Source: Rhodopseudomonas faecalis (GTDB lineage Bacteria > Pseudomonadota > Alphaproteobacteria > Rhizobiales > Xanthobacteraceae). Taken from it: a stretch of DNA of 64,000 nucleotides. Of the stretch, positions 52,194-61,478 are shown piece by piece. Each line of letters opens with the position of its first letter. Positions within the stretch are counted from its first letter, which is position 1. Location: positions 1-64,000 of the forward strand of contig NZ_QJTI01000017.1 in NCBI RefSeq assembly GCF_003217325.1. The letters are read 5' to 3'. Made by a program: the position numbers and the translations under genes. Under the pieces are notes generated by a model, which was given only the letters and a program-made list of their open reading frames with translations, was not told where the DNA came from and did not search any database.

Positions 52194-52910
52194 ATGTTCG
52201 CTCAAGGCTGCCGGTTAATAAGTCCCGGAACGCTTGAGATGCGTCCGGAGGTCGTCGTGAACTACTCTATCCCGCCCGAGCAATCCCGCTCCACGCGTAA
52301 GATCGCCTTGAAGTCTCGCGGCTCCTGTCGCGGCTTCGCCGTCTTCCAGAACCGTGTAATCGTGTTCGAGAGCCATCTTGAGCTCATGGTGTTCTTTATG
52401 CTCACGCTACGTACGCAGACGGCCACGGTTGAAGACCAGCCGCCCGCCGTAACTTATCGCGACGGTAACAATCTTCGCCAGCACACTTTCGATTTCCTTG
52501 TGATCAACCACGATGGCAGCCGCATGTACGTCGCGGTCAAGCCCGCCAAGCGTGTTGAACGCTCCGGGATCAACACGACCCTTCGCCTAATCGCGGCGCA
52601 GATGCCGCCGCGAACTGCTACCGTGCATTTGGTGACCGATGCTGATTTCTCCTACGCAGCGCGCTACAATGCCACGCAGGCGTTCGATTTCCTTCGTTTC
52701 CCCGTCAAGGAACACGATGAGGCAATGGCCGCTTTTGCCAACCAAATCACCACTTCAGTGCGCATTGCCGATCTCGTGGCTGCAAGCGGCCTCGGTGCGA
52801 TGGGCTTCCGTTCCATTGTTCGCCTCATCGTTCATCGCGTATTCGAGCCGGTAAGTCCGAGAGAGCGTATCACCTACGACTCGTTCATTCGTCCCGTCCT
52901 CGTTACGTAG
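52194..52910 (+). CDS. tnsA: TnsA-like transposase subunit (Tn7-like)
   Basis: 238 residues, ATG after GGGAGGAAA. The nuclease triad fits TnsA: FESHLELMVFF (Glu about 60), HTFDFLV (Asp about 99) and YVAVKPAKR (Lys about 117). A C-terminal winged-helix region follows (ITTSVRIADLVAASGLGAMGFRSIVRLIVH). TnsA cuts the 5' ends of the transposon so that it moves by cut-and-paste. First gene of tnsA-tnsB-tnsC-tniQ, 110 bp before tnsB. Confidence 0.85.
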   Translation: MFAQGCRLISPGTLEMRPEVVVNYSIPPEQSRSTRKIALKSRGSCRGFAVFQNRVIVFESHLELMVFFMLTLRTQTATVEDQPPAVTYRDGNNLRQHTFDFLVINHDGSRMYVAVKPAKRVERSGINTTLRLIAAQMPPRTATVHLVTDADFSYAARYNATQAFDFLRFPVKEHDEAMAAFANQITTSVRIADLVAASGLGAMGFRSIVRLIVHRVFEPVSPRERITYDSFIRPVLVT

Positions 52911-53020
52911 CCCACGCATCGCCCCGACGCTCGCCTTCACAGCGAGCATTCACACCCCGATGAGCGTCGGCAGTAGCGGCCCGACGCATCGCTCCCACAT
53001 GCCCGCAGTTCGAGACCGTC

Positions 53021-55105
53021 ATGACCAAGATCAATATCGGCGAAAACGATCGCATCATTCTGAAGAACTCTGAACGTCGTGTCGTATCCAGTGACGCCGT
53101 CGGATACGTCCTTGCCCGTACGGGCCACAGCGTTGAGCTGCACGAACCCTTCACGCACGAAGAGATCGTCAAGTTGATCGATGCCGGCGAGATGCGCATC
53201 GACCGCAATTGGTTCGAAGAATCCCGTGCCCGCGCTCGCCTTATGGCAGGCGTGGACAGCCTGTCGAACCTCAAAACTGAGGAGCAAAACCTTTTGCTGC
53301 GCCGTGAATACTACGTATCGCAATTCCTCGCGATGGAGGCCGCTGACAATAAAGTGACCCGCACCGATCCGCAGATCAAGAAGGCAATCATCGATATCGA
53401 GGTTAGTCGTCTCACCGATGGAACCCGTTGCGACGTCTGGATCAAGGACAAGCGGCCGCCTTCGCCCCGAACCTTGCGCCGTTGGCTGAAACACTACGAG
53501 GATGGCCAGCGAAACGTCATTGCACTGCGCACTCGGTATCGTCACAGCGGCAATCCCATCTCGAACATCGATCCAGAAGTCCACTCTCTACTGACTAAGT
53601 ACGCCATCGCATACTGTCACGAGTCGCGACCACCTATCAGCTTGCTTCACGGGAGGCTGCTTTCGGAGCTCGCCACGGTGAACCTGCAGCGTGATGCCGA
53701 CGGACTACCGCGACTTACGGCCCCCGCGAAGGCAACGCTTCAGCGTCGAATTCAGAAACTGAATCAATTCGAGGTTCATGCGAGTCGACACGGTATTTCG
53801 AGCGCTCGCGCACGCTTTGCCGTCGTCGGCAATGGCCTTGATGTGACCCGCCCGCTACAGCACGTCCAAATCGACACCTGGACGATCCAGTTGCACACGA
53901 TCGTGAACGACCTTGGTCTCGATCAGCAACTGACGGCCGAAGATCGCAAACGTCTCAAGAAGGAGCGACTCAAATTTTGTGTGGTGTTTGACGTTGCGAC
54001 GAGGTGCGTCCTCGGATTTCGCATCTCCAGACTCGACGATGCGCAGAATGCGATCGCCGCTCTCGCGATGAGCGTTTCCGACAAAAGCGCTATCGCCAAA
54101 TCCGCAGGATGCAAGTCCGACTGGATGCAACGCGGCCCCGGGTCTTGCTACTCGCCTGATGCTGGTTCTCCCTTCATTGATTCTGGATTCCGCGGAACGA
54201 TCGCTTGTCTCGGCTCTGTTTACGAAAACGCTCCCGCCGGACTGTCGCATATGCGCGGGCACATCGAGCGATCGCTTGGCACGTTTCACACCATGTTGAT
54301 GCCCAACTTCACTGGGCGATCCTTCAGCAATGTCATTGAGAAGGGAGATTACGAAGCGGACGACCGTATCTCGATCCTAAGTAAGCAGCTTCCGATGATC
54401 TTCACGCGCTTTATTGTCGATATCTATCACCACACGCCGCACGAAGGTCTCTGCGGCGAGACGCCCTATAATGCGTGGGTCCGTCTGACGGCCCTCTACG
54501 GAACCGCCCCCTGCCCCAATATCCACGAGCGTCGTGACATTTTTGGCGTACCTTTGAAGCGCACTCTCCACACCCGCGGCATTCGCGTTGGCGGCAATTA
54601 TTACCAGTCCGAGGAGATCCAAGAGTGGCGCCGCCAGGTCGGGGACACCGATCTCGACGTACGCTTCGACACCTCCGACATCGGCCACATCTCAGCCTGG
54701 TTCGATGGCCGCTGGAACGTCGTTCCGGCCGTTCGCTCATCTCTTCGCGGCGTCGATTTCAATACCTGGAAGGACGCTGTTGCGGACCTCCGTCGCCGTC
54801 ACGCTGCTGGTGCCCGTGTCTACGAACACATCGTCCACGACGCGATCCGGGCGATCTCTGCAATCGCCGAAGACGCTGTCTGCCGCACTGCCATCTCCGG
54901 CACGCGTCCGACCGCGAAGGAACTTGACTTGGAGGAGGATCGCCTCACGCTCGGCTTTGACATCGTCAGCGATGACATTGCCGAAGAAAAGCACCCGGAC
55001 GACATCTTGGGCACCAGTTTCCCGGGGCCGGCCGGCCAGCCCGAGGCGACTCCGATCCTCGGTGACAGTCCGGACGCTGCCTACCGCCCCGAACTCGAGG
55101 ACTGA
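53021..55105 (+). CDS. tnsB: TnsB-like DDE transposase
   Basis: 694 residues. N-terminal helix-turn-helix DNA-binding domains (about 30-250), a retroviral integrase-type core with HVQIDTW (Asp about 285), YSPDAGSPF (Asp about 381) and HMRGHIERSLG (Glu about 416), then a Mu-transposase-like C-terminal beta-barrel (RDIFGVPLKRTLHTRGIRVGGNYYQS) and an acidic tail that in Tn7 binds TnsC. All three catalytic acids are present. It joins transposon 3' ends to the target and binds the repeated sites at the ends. Confidence 0.9.
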   Translation: MTKINIGENDRIILKNSERRVVSSDAVGYVLARTGHSVELHEPFTHEEIVKLIDAGEMRIDRNWFEESRARARLMAGVDSLSNLKTEEQNLLLRREYYVSQFLAMEAADNKVTRTDPQIKKAIIDIEVSRLTDGTRCDVWIKDKRPPSPRTLRRWLKHYEDGQRNVIALRTRYRHSGNPISNIDPEVHSLLTKYAIAYCHESRPPISLLHGRLLSELATVNLQRDADGLPRLTAPAKATLQRRIQKLNQFEVHASRHGISSARARFAVVGNGLDVTRPLQHVQIDTWTIQLHTIVNDLGLDQQLTAEDRKRLKKERLKFCVVFDVATRCVLGFRISRLDDAQNAIAALAMSVSDKSAIAKSAGCKSDWMQRGPGSCYSPDAGSPFIDSGFRGTIACLGSVYENAPAGLSHMRGHIERSLGTFHTMLMPNFTGRSFSNVIEKGDYEADDRISILSKQLPMIFTRFIVDIYHHTPHEGLCGETPYNAWVRLTALYGTAPCPNIHERRDIFGVPLKRTLHTRGIRVGGNYYQSEEIQEWRRQVGDTDLDVRFDTSDIGHISAWFDGRWNVVPAVRSSLRGVDFNTWKDAVADLRRRHAAGARVYEHIVHDAIRAISAIAEDAVCRTAISGTRPTAKELDLEEDRLTLGFDIVSDDIAEEKHPDDILGTSFPGPAGQPEATPILGDSPDAAYRPELED

Positions 55106-55166
55106 TCGTCCGAACAATAGCGCTCGCAAGTCGCGCTACGCTTTTCTACAAACCGGAGCAACTATC

Positions 55167-56258
55167 ATGCCTCACGACAACATGACCGATGTCGCAGAAA
55201 TCACCGCTGACCCGGTCGCGCTCCTCCATGAAGAAGCCTGCAACTCAACCGAGTTCAGGATCATGGAGACCATCCGCGCCAAATTTCTCCCGACCAAGCG
55301 GGATGCTAAGCTGGCCGAGGCCCTTCGCTTGCTCATTCGCGAAGCCGTCAAACGCAAGGACGAAAAACTTCCGCCGTCGTTCGAGAATCGCGGAAAGAGC
55401 GGCGGTGGATTGGCACTGATCGGTCGTACGGGAGGCGGAAAATCCCGCTCGCTCCAGCGATATTTCGAGAAACACTCAGTTTTGCGAGGATACGCTGAAG
55501 CGACGTCCCGATCCCCCTTGATTAGCATCACAGTGCCGAGCCCTTGCACCTCCATGCAGCTTGCTCGCGCGCTGCTTCGTGCGACCGGCTACGCGGTCCA
55601 ACGCGATCTCCCTGCCCACCGCTTGTGGGAGATGGCCTTCGAACGATTGCACCACATGCGAAAATTCATCGTGCATTTCGACGAAATGCAGCATGTCGTT
55701 CATAACATGCCTGACAAAGAACTCCAGCAGATGGCGGACACGCTCAAGATTGCCATCGACGATCACCGCATCACGATCATTCTCTCGGGCGTCGAAACCT
55801 TAAAGCCGTTTCTTCAATTCGACACGCAGGTCCTCCGACGTTTTACGATCGTTCCATTTGAGGAGATCAATCACGACAACCACGGCGAAATCGTCCATAT
55901 GGTCGAGTCCTACGCTAAGGCAGCCAACCTGAAGGCAAAGCTGGGCGACCGTGAAGAAGTCAAGGCTGACTTTATCGCGCGACTCGCTCATGCAGCGTTG
56001 AATGCCTATGGATACTCTATCGTTCTGACGCATCTGGCCATCGAGCATGCCTTGCAGGGCGGCTACCCCCATCTCGTCCCCGAGGACTTCGCGACCGTCT
56101 TCGCGCGTAAGACCGGATTTGCCGCCGATCGCAATCCGTTCATCGCCCCGGCCTGGCTCGACATCGACTGCTCGAAGATTTTCATCGCGCCGAAAATCGG
56201 TGGGCCGACCGATCCCATCAAAACCAAGGCCAAGGCCAAAAGCAAGGGAGCGGCATGA
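55167..56258 (+). CDS. tnsC: TnsC-like AAA+ target-selection ATPase
   Basis: 363 residues, GGAG nine bases before the ATG. Walker A GRTGGGKS (about 85-92), Walker B KFIVHFDEMQHV (about 167-178), sensor region TIILSGVETL, and a basic C-terminus (KTKAKAKSKG). TnsC bridges the target selector TniQ and the TnsAB transposase. It overlaps tniQ by ATGA. Confidence 0.9.
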   Translation: MPHDNMTDVAEITADPVALLHEEACNSTEFRIMETIRAKFLPTKRDAKLAEALRLLIREAVKRKDEKLPPSFENRGKSGGGLALIGRTGGGKSRSLQRYFEKHSVLRGYAEATSRSPLISITVPSPCTSMQLARALLRATGYAVQRDLPAHRLWEMAFERLHHMRKFIVHFDEMQHVVHNMPDKELQQMADTLKIAIDDHRITIILSGVETLKPFLQFDTQVLRRFTIVPFEEINHDNHGEIVHMVESYAKAANLKAKLGDREEVKADFIARLAHAALNAYGYSIVLTHLAIEHALQGGYPHLVPEDFATVFARKTGFAADRNPFIAPAWLDIDCSKIFIAPKIGGPTDPIKTKAKAKSKGAA

Positions 56259-58087
56259 TGTCCATGAAGCTGACGCTTCGCGTTCCGTTGATGCCGGATG
56301 AGCTGACTACCGACTACTGCGCCCGGCTCGCGATCCGCAATTTCCGGTCCGCATCCTCGTTCGCGCTGGATATGGGGTTTTCGTTCTCCGACCTCGCGAG
56401 CGGATCGGAAATGGCGCTTACCAAACTTGCAGAAATTAGTGGCGAGCCTCTGACATCGCTGCAAGAAAACCAACTTCATTGGATGAGAACCGATCGCGGA
56501 CATCTGAAGGGCCAGCTTCTGACTAGGCAGACGCTGCGTCATGGACACTACGTCGGCTGTCCGGAGTGCTTCAGGGAAGACATTGAGACCTCCGCCGTCC
56601 CCGCGGCTGCGGCAGTGCGACACAGGATGCACTGGATTCTTGCTTCAGTCCAAACCTGTGAGAAGCACCACATCGCGCTTCAAAAGATCGGTAATAGAAC
56701 CAACGGTGGAGTTAAGAAGAACTGGTCGGACATTGCAAACTCAATCGCCCACGATCTTCCAGCCCTCGCTGCGGTCGCCATGTCACGATCGCCTTCGGGT
56801 TTCGAGCTGTATCTTATCAATCGCCTTTACGGTGCGCCGACGGAGAGCTGGCTCGATCGCCTCGAATTCTTCGCGGCAGAACACACCGCCAAGATCTTCG
56901 GAGCCAGTTCGAAGCCGGATCTTAAGGCTCCGCTCGATGGATTGAACGATCGCGAACTCCGCGAAGTGGGGCAAGCCGGGTTCAGTGTCCTAAACGGGGG
57001 AGGAGCTTCCATCTCCCGCTTCCTGTCCGACCTGAAACGAAACTATGTGCATGATATGGCGAAGCTTCGCACTCGGGCGCTCACCCCCGCGAAGGTTTAT
57101 GGTCACGTGTACGCCAGCTTGAAACGATTGGAAAAGAACCCTGCATTCCGTCCCGTGCAGCAGACCGTTGCGGAACACGCCCTTGCCAACTTCCCACTCG
57201 GTCCCGGCGATACAGTCTTCGGCGTTGAGATGAAAGTACGCCAATTGCATTCAGTTGCGACGGCCGCGAAACATTGCAAAATCGGATCTGCGCGTGTTCT
57301 GAAAATTCTTACCGCGGGCGGTCTGTTGCCTCAACCTGGCTGGTCTAATCACGACGCGGTGGTTAACGCCCAAGAGGCAGAGCGCCTGATTGGCCTACAA
57401 ATGGAAAGCATCACTCAAGTCGAAGCTCAGCGTCATTTGAATGTGTCCGAGAACGTAATGAATAGACTGATCGCAAGCAATCTGATCTCTCGCCACAAGC
57501 AGAGCACGGGAGTCTATGCGTACCGCTATATCGTTTCGGAATTGGACGCTTTGCTCGCGGACGTCTTTCGCGATGCATTGCCGGTCAGTCCCGACACGAA
57601 AGGTGCTTTGTCACTGGGTAGAGCTGCCCAAGCCGTTCAATCGTCGGTCGACGCAATTACGAACCTGATTGTCAATCGACGCCTGAAATGGGTTGGATAC
57701 AGAACAGACTTGCGCGGGTTCTCTTCCCTCGTCGTAGATCCCGTGGACGTCGCGAGTGTCCTGCGACAATCGCATCCATCGAAGCTGAGCACGGCCGCGA
57801 CGGCGTCTCGGCTGAACGTGTCCAAGCGTGCTGTACGCTATCTCATCGGAAAGCTTCTCGTGTCAGCGCCGATGAAACATCCGGTGTCTCACAAGATCTG
57901 CCACTTTTTTGATCCCACGGATATCGATCGCTTTGACGCAGAGTACATTTCTCTTTTTAACCTGAGCCGTTTGACTAGCCGTCGCGCCGCCACACTAAAG
58001 AAGGAGTTGGATGAACGGTCAATTCTTCCGGTACTGGCGGAATGGCGCGTAACGACGATCTACCGACGGGCAGATCTCGGTCTCTGA
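56255..58087 (+). CDS. tniQ: TniQ/TnsD-like target selector
   Basis: 610 residues, translationally coupled to tnsC. The N-terminal TniQ domain has LPLMPDELTTDYCARLA-like start, and a zinc finger CPECFRED (about 100) with CEKHH about 30 residues later. The long C-terminal part contains two or three helix-turn-helix units (VEAQRHLNVSENVMNRLI, LSTAATASRLNVSKRAVRYLI), as in TnsD-type proteins that recognise a specific chromosomal site. It is the only TniQ here, and there is no CRISPR array or Cas gene, so a DNA-binding TnsD mode is likely. Confidence 0.85.
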   Translation: MMSMKLTLRVPLMPDELTTDYCARLAIRNFRSASSFALDMGFSFSDLASGSEMALTKLAEISGEPLTSLQENQLHWMRTDRGHLKGQLLTRQTLRHGHYVGCPECFREDIETSAVPAAAAVRHRMHWILASVQTCEKHHIALQKIGNRTNGGVKKNWSDIANSIAHDLPALAAVAMSRSPSGFELYLINRLYGAPTESWLDRLEFFAAEHTAKIFGASSKPDLKAPLDGLNDRELREVGQAGFSVLNGGGASISRFLSDLKRNYVHDMAKLRTRALTPAKVYGHVYASLKRLEKNPAFRPVQQTVAEHALANFPLGPGDTVFGVEMKVRQLHSVATAAKHCKIGSARVLKILTAGGLLPQPGWSNHDAVVNAQEAERLIGLQMESITQVEAQRHLNVSENVMNRLIASNLISRHKQSTGVYAYRYIVSELDALLADVFRDALPVSPDTKGALSLGRAAQAVQSSVDAITNLIVNRRLKWVGYRTDLRGFSSLVVDPVDVASVLRQSHPSKLSTAATASRLNVSKRAVRYLIGKLLVSAPMKHPVSHKICHFFDPTDIDRFDAEYISLFNLSRLTSRRAATLKKELDERSILPVLAEWRVTTIYRRADLGL

Positions 58088-58108
58088 AAACAGCAAAGAC
58101 GCCGAAAT

Positions 58109-58133
58109 GGCTCCCATCCGGGAGCCTTTTTTT
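58109..58133 (+). terminator. Rho-independent terminator of tns operon
   Basis: GGCTCCC, loop ATCC, GGGAGCC, then seven T residues, 21 bp after the tniQ stop. A textbook intrinsic terminator. Confidence 0.9.
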
Positions 58134-58413
58134 GGCTTCTGCCTTTGGTAACGGCCAGACTAGCCGATGTCTGATGGCCATTTTCGCCAATCGGAAATCT
58201 CAAGACCCCCTATAAAATCGCGGTTTCTTGAATCGACGTTGGACGATCTAGATGTTCCATCACAGCGGCGATTGTCGCCGCGTTACGCACTCAGGATCAG
58301 CGCAACGCCTGCGGGGCCAGTTGGTTCCGTTTCGGGAGCTTATCGCGTTTTCCAGCGAAGTGGATTCCGGTTCGCGTCAAGAAAACGCATTGGAACAAAG
58401 CTATACCAACGAA

Positions 58414-58523
58414 AATTGATACCAACCCATCCGCACGTCATGGCCGGGCTTCGTCCCGGCCATCCACGTCTTTGATCTTGCAGCGCTTTCAAGACGTGGA
58501 TGCCCGCGACAAGCGGGCATGAC
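58414..58523 (-). repeat. Intergenic palindromic repeat, copy 2
   Basis: Inverted counterpart of 102-201, with the same outer TTGGTATCAATT and the internal GGGACGAAGCCCGG stem, extended by TGCCCGCTTGTCGCGGGCA at its other end. Marks native chromosome. Confidence 0.75.
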
Positions 58524-58556
58524 GAGCAATGGTAGGAGCCGTTGGTATTAGAGCTT

Positions 58557-58579
58557 CGGTTCTGATTCTATCAGAACCG
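58557..58579. terminator. Short palindrome after tgt
   Basis: CGGTTCTGAT-TCT-ATCAGAACCG, a perfect 10-bp stem with a 3-base loop, 23 bp downstream of the tgt stop. The sequence is a common short palindrome in this bacterial group; may end the tgt transcript although no T-tract follows. Confidence 0.5.
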
Positions 58580-58602
58580 ACAAAGCTTAACGCCAGCGCG
58601 CC

Positions 58603-59736
58603 TCACAGCGCGGCAATATCGCCGCGCGCCCAGTCGGCGTGGGTCTGCTCGCGGAACTCGGCGAACCGTCCTTGCGCGATCGCGGCGCGCATGCCGGCCA
58701 TCAGGCTCTGATAGTAAGCGATGTTGATTTCCGACAGCAGCATCGCGCCGAGTGTCTCGCCGGACTTCACCAGATGGTGCAGATAGGCGCGCGAGCAGTT
58801 GCGGGTCGAAGGCCACTCGCTGCTCTCATCGAGCGGACGCGGATCGTCGGCATGGCGGGCGTTGCGCAGATTGACCGGCCCAAAGCGCGTGAACGCCACG
58901 CCATGGCGGCCATTGCGGGTCGGCATCACGCAGTCGAACATGTCGATGCCGCGCGCCACCGCTTCCAAAATATCTTCCGGCGTGCCGACGCCCATCAGAT
59001 AGCGCGGTCGGTCGGCGGGCAGGATCGGCGCCGCCTCCTCGATCATCGCCAGCATCACTTCCTGCGGCTCGCCGACCGCGAGGCCGCCGATCGCATAGCC
59101 GTGAAAGCCGATTTCGATCAGGCCGCGCGCCGAAGCGTGGCGCAGCTGCGGAATATCGCCGCCCTGCACGATGCCGAACAGCATGTGGCCCTCGGGTGCG
59201 CGCTCGAACGCGCGCTTGCAGCGTTCGGCCCAGCGCAGCGACAGCTCCATGGCGCGCAAAATGTCATCGCGCTCGGCCGGCAGCCGCACGCATTCGTCGA
59301 GCTGCATGGCGATGTCCGAGCCGAGCAGCAGCTGCACTTCGATGGCGCGCTCGGGCGACAATTCAATCGCGGCGCCGTCGATATGCGAGCGGAATTTCAC
59401 GGCCTGTTCGGTGACTTTGCGCAGCTGCGCCAGCGACATCACCTGAAAGCCGCCGGAGTCGGTCAGCATCGGCCCGTTCCAGGTGGTGAAACGCTGCAGG
59501 CCGCCGAGCGCCGCGATCCGTTCGGCGCCGGGCCGCAGCATCAGATGATAGGTGTTGCCGAGCACGATGTCGGCGCCGGCATCGCGCACCTCGCGCCAAT
59601 GCAGGCCCTTCATGGCGCCCGCGGTACCGACCGGCATGAACGCCGGGGTGCGAACGACGCCATGCGGCGTGGTCAGCCGCCCGGTGCGCGCCGCACCGCT
59701 TTGTCCGAGCAGTTCAAAATGATTGGGAAGGCTCAT
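58603..59736 (-). CDS. tgt: tRNA-guanine transglycosylase
   Basis: 377 residues. Exchanges guanine-34 for preQ1 in GUN tRNAs in the queuosine pathway. Motifs: [34 protein letters not shown] (catalytic Asp), [18 protein letters not shown] and [13 protein letters not shown] (nucleophile Asp). The zinc-binding tail, usually CxCxxC before the YSRAYLHHL helix, reads [18 protein letters not shown], so the usual Cys ligands are missing. Its ATG overlaps the queA stop (ATGA). Last gene of the operon. Confidence 0.97.
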   Translation of the reverse strand: MSLPNHFELLGQSGAARTGRLTTPHGVVRTPAFMPVGTAGAMKGLHWREVRDAGADIVLGNTYHLMLRPGAERIAALGGLQRFTTWNGPMLTDSGGFQVMSLAQLRKVTEQAVKFRSHIDGAAIELSPERAIEVQLLLGSDIAMQLDECVRLPAERDDILRAMELSLRWAERCKRAFERAPEGHMLFGIVQGGDIPQLRHASARGLIEIGFHGYAIGGLAVGEPQEVMLAMIEEAAPILPADRPRYLMGVGTPEDILEAVARGIDMFDCVMPTRNGRHGVAFTRFGPVNLRNARHADDPRPLDESSEWPSTRNCSRAYLHHLVKSGETLGAMLLSEINIAYYQSLMAGMRAAIAQGRFAEFREQTHADWARGDIAAL

Positions 59737-60809
59737 GGCGTGGTCCGGAATAACAAGCAGGCGTCGCCATAGGAATAGAACCGATAGCCGCTGCTAATGG
59801 CGTGCGCGTAAGCGTGCTGCATGGTGCCCAGCCCGGCAAAGGCCGACACCAGCATGAACAGCGTCGAACGCGGCAGGTGAAAATTGGTCATCAGCACATC
59901 GACCGCTTTGAAGCGATAGCCGGGCGTGATGAAGATTGAGGTTTCGTCGGCGAACGGTTTGAGCTGACCATCCTCGGCCGCCGCGCTCTCCAACAGCCGC
60001 AGCGAGGTCGTGCCGACCGCGATAATGCGGCCGCCCGCGGCGTGCACCGCATTGAGCGCGGCCGCGGTTTCGCTGCTGATACAGCCCCATTCGGCATGCA
60101 TCTTGTGCTCAGCGGTATCGTCGGTCTTCACCGGCAGAAAGGTGCCGGCGCCGACATGCAGCGTGACGCGGTGCAGGCTGACGCCGCGCGCCGCCAGCGC
60201 TTCCTGCAAGGCCGGCGTAAAATGCAGACCAGCGGTCGGTGCCGCGACGGCACCTTCGCGGGCGGCAAACATGGTTTGATAGTCGCTGGCATCGCGATCG
60301 TCCGGGGTACGTTTTGAGGCGATGTAAGGCGGCAGAGGCGGCGCGCCGAGTTCGGCGATCGCCTGGTCGAGCACCGCGCCATGCATCGCAAAACTAAGGA
60401 TGATCTCACCGGCGTCGCCCTTGTGTTCAACGGTGGCGTCGAGCTGGCCGAGCAGGCAGACCCGGCCGTCATGGCCAAAGCGCACCACATCACCGGGCGT
60501 CAGCTTCTTGGCCGGTTTCACCAGCGCCTGCCAGCGCGAACCATCGAGCCGCTTGATCAGCGTCGCCTCGATCTTCGGCTCAGTGGCGCGGCCGATGCGG
60601 CGGCCGCTGAGCTGCGCGGCAATGACCTTGGTGTCGTTGACCACCAGCGCATCGCCGGGCCGCAGCCAATCCGGCAGATCGCGGACGATCTGATCATGTA
60701 GCGCCCGGCCCGGCTCGACCACCAGCATGCGCGCGGCATCGCGCGGGCTGGCAGGCCGCAGCGCGATCGCGCTGGCCGGCAATTCAAAGTCAAACAGATC
60801 GGTGCGCAT
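59733..60809 (-). CDS. queA: S-adenosylmethionine:tRNA ribosyltransferase-isomerase
   Basis: 358 residues from [20 protein letters not shown]; upstream codons in the long open frame are not used. Contains [75 protein letters not shown] and the final [18 protein letters not shown], all QueA signatures. It converts preQ1-34 to epoxyqueuosine on tRNA. Co-translated with tgt. The preceding 60810-61010 holds two hairpins. Confidence 0.97.
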   Translation of the reverse strand: MRTDLFDFELPASAIALRPASPRDAARMLVVEPGRALHDQIVRDLPDWLRPGDALVVNDTKVIAAQLSGRRIGRATEPKIEATLIKRLDGSRWQALVKPAKKLTPGDVVRFGHDGRVCLLGQLDATVEHKGDAGEIILSFAMHGAVLDQAIAELGAPPLPPYIASKRTPDDRDASDYQTMFAAREGAVAAPTAGLHFTPALQEALAARGVSLHRVTLHVGAGTFLPVKTDDTAEHKMHAEWGCISSETAAALNAVHAAGGRIIAVGTTSLRLLESAAAEDGQLKPFADETSIFITPGYRFKAVDVLMTNFHLPRSTLFMLVSAFAGLGTMQHAYAHAISSGYRFYSYGDACLLFRTTP

Positions 60810-60830
60810 GAAGGCCTGGCACGACATTCG

Positions 60831-60856
60831 CCTACTTTCCGCCTGCGGAAAGTAGG
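60831..60856. repeat. Inverted repeat upstream of queA
   Basis: CCTACTTTCCGC-CT-GCGGAAAGTAGG, perfect 12-bp arms and a 2-base loop, 22 bp before the queA ATG. So close to the start that it could occlude the ribosome binding site in mRNA; alternatively a dispersed repeat. Confidence 0.6.
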
Positions 60857-60936
60857 CTGGGATCAGGGTTTGATGAGTCCGCGCTGCGGTAAGACGCCCC
60901 TCACCCGGCTCAGCTACGCTGCGCGTCGTCGGGCCG

Positions 60937-60962
60937 ACCTCTCCCCGCAAGCGGGGAGAGGT
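60937..60962. repeat. GC-rich REP-like hairpin
   Basis: ACCTCTCCCCGC-AA-GCGGGGAGAGGT with perfect 12-bp arms, between the ppi and queA genes. This motif is a frequent intergenic palindrome in Bradyrhizobiaceae. Confidence 0.65.
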
Positions 60963-61010
60963 GAAGAGGCCGTGCTCTGCAGTTCTGAGCCGATCAGAAC
61001 CGCAACGGCA

Positions 61011-61478
61011 TTAGGCCGCGTCGTCGATCGCCATGCGCGCCTTGACGATCTTGTCCGGGTCCTGCACCGGCTCGCCGCGCTTGATTTTGTCGACATTCTC
61101 CATGCCTTCGGTGACCGCGCCCCAGACGGTGTACTGACGATCCAGGAACCGGGCGTCGTCGAAGCAGATGAAGAACTGGCTGTCAGCCGAATCCGGATTG
61201 GCGGCGCGCGCCATCGACGCGGTGCCACGCACATGCGGCTCCTTGTTGAACTCGGCCTTCAGCTTCTTGCCAGAGCCGCCGGTGCCGGTGCCATGCGGGC
61301 AGCCGGTCTGGGCCATGAAGCCCTCGATCACCCGGTGAAACACGATGCCGTCATAAAAGCCTTCGCGCACCAGCTCCTTGATACGCGCCACGTGGTTCGG
61401 CGCCAGGTCGGGGCGCATTTCGATGGTGACGGGGCCCTGGGTGGTTTCGAGGATCAAAGTATTTTCGGTGACAGCCAT
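61011..61478 (-). CDS. Cytosolic cyclophilin-type peptidyl-prolyl isomerase
   Basis: 155 residues, no signal peptide. Cyclophilin motifs FYDGIVFHRVIEGFMAQTGCPHGTGTGGSG, ASMARAANPDSADSQFFICF and YTVWGAVTEGMENVDKI. Catalytic Arg and Phe/Gln are present. Overlaps the upstream 147-aa gene by about 25 bp. Part of coaD-ppi-hyp-ppi-queA-tgt. Confidence 0.95.
   Translation of the reverse strand: MAVTENTLILETTQGPVTIEMRPDLAPNHVARIKELVREGFYDGIVFHRVIEGFMAQTGCPHGTGTGGSGKKLKAEFNKEPHVRGTASMARAANPDSADSQFFICFDDARFLDRQYTVWGAVTEGMENVDKIKRGEPVQDPDKIVKARMAIDDAA

Larger units (their letters stand above)
58134..58602. other. Intergenic region between tniQ and tgt
   Basis: About 470 bp without a gene. Its right half is native chromosome (the 58414 repeat and the 58557 palindrome). 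The transposon or island boundary is likely within 58134-58413; a TGTCTGATGGCCATTTTCGC at 58172 begins with TGT as Tn7-type ends do but faces the wrong way and has no repeats. Confidence 0.4.

Noticed and set aside
58160-58200. TGTCTGATGGCCATTTTCGC as a Tn7-like right end
   Set aside because: It faces right instead of left, is not repeated and has no partner. A single TGT is not evidence.
102-58523. The inverted 100-bp repeats as boundaries of the whole island
   Set aside because: Such repeats are abundant in these genomes. The first copy lies well inside native genes, and no sign links the pair to mobility.
55105-58602. A CRISPR array near tniQ (CAST-type element)
   Set aside because: No short regular repeats and no cas genes occur anywhere in the window. 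The long tniQ with helix-turn-helix units suggests a TnsD-type protein.
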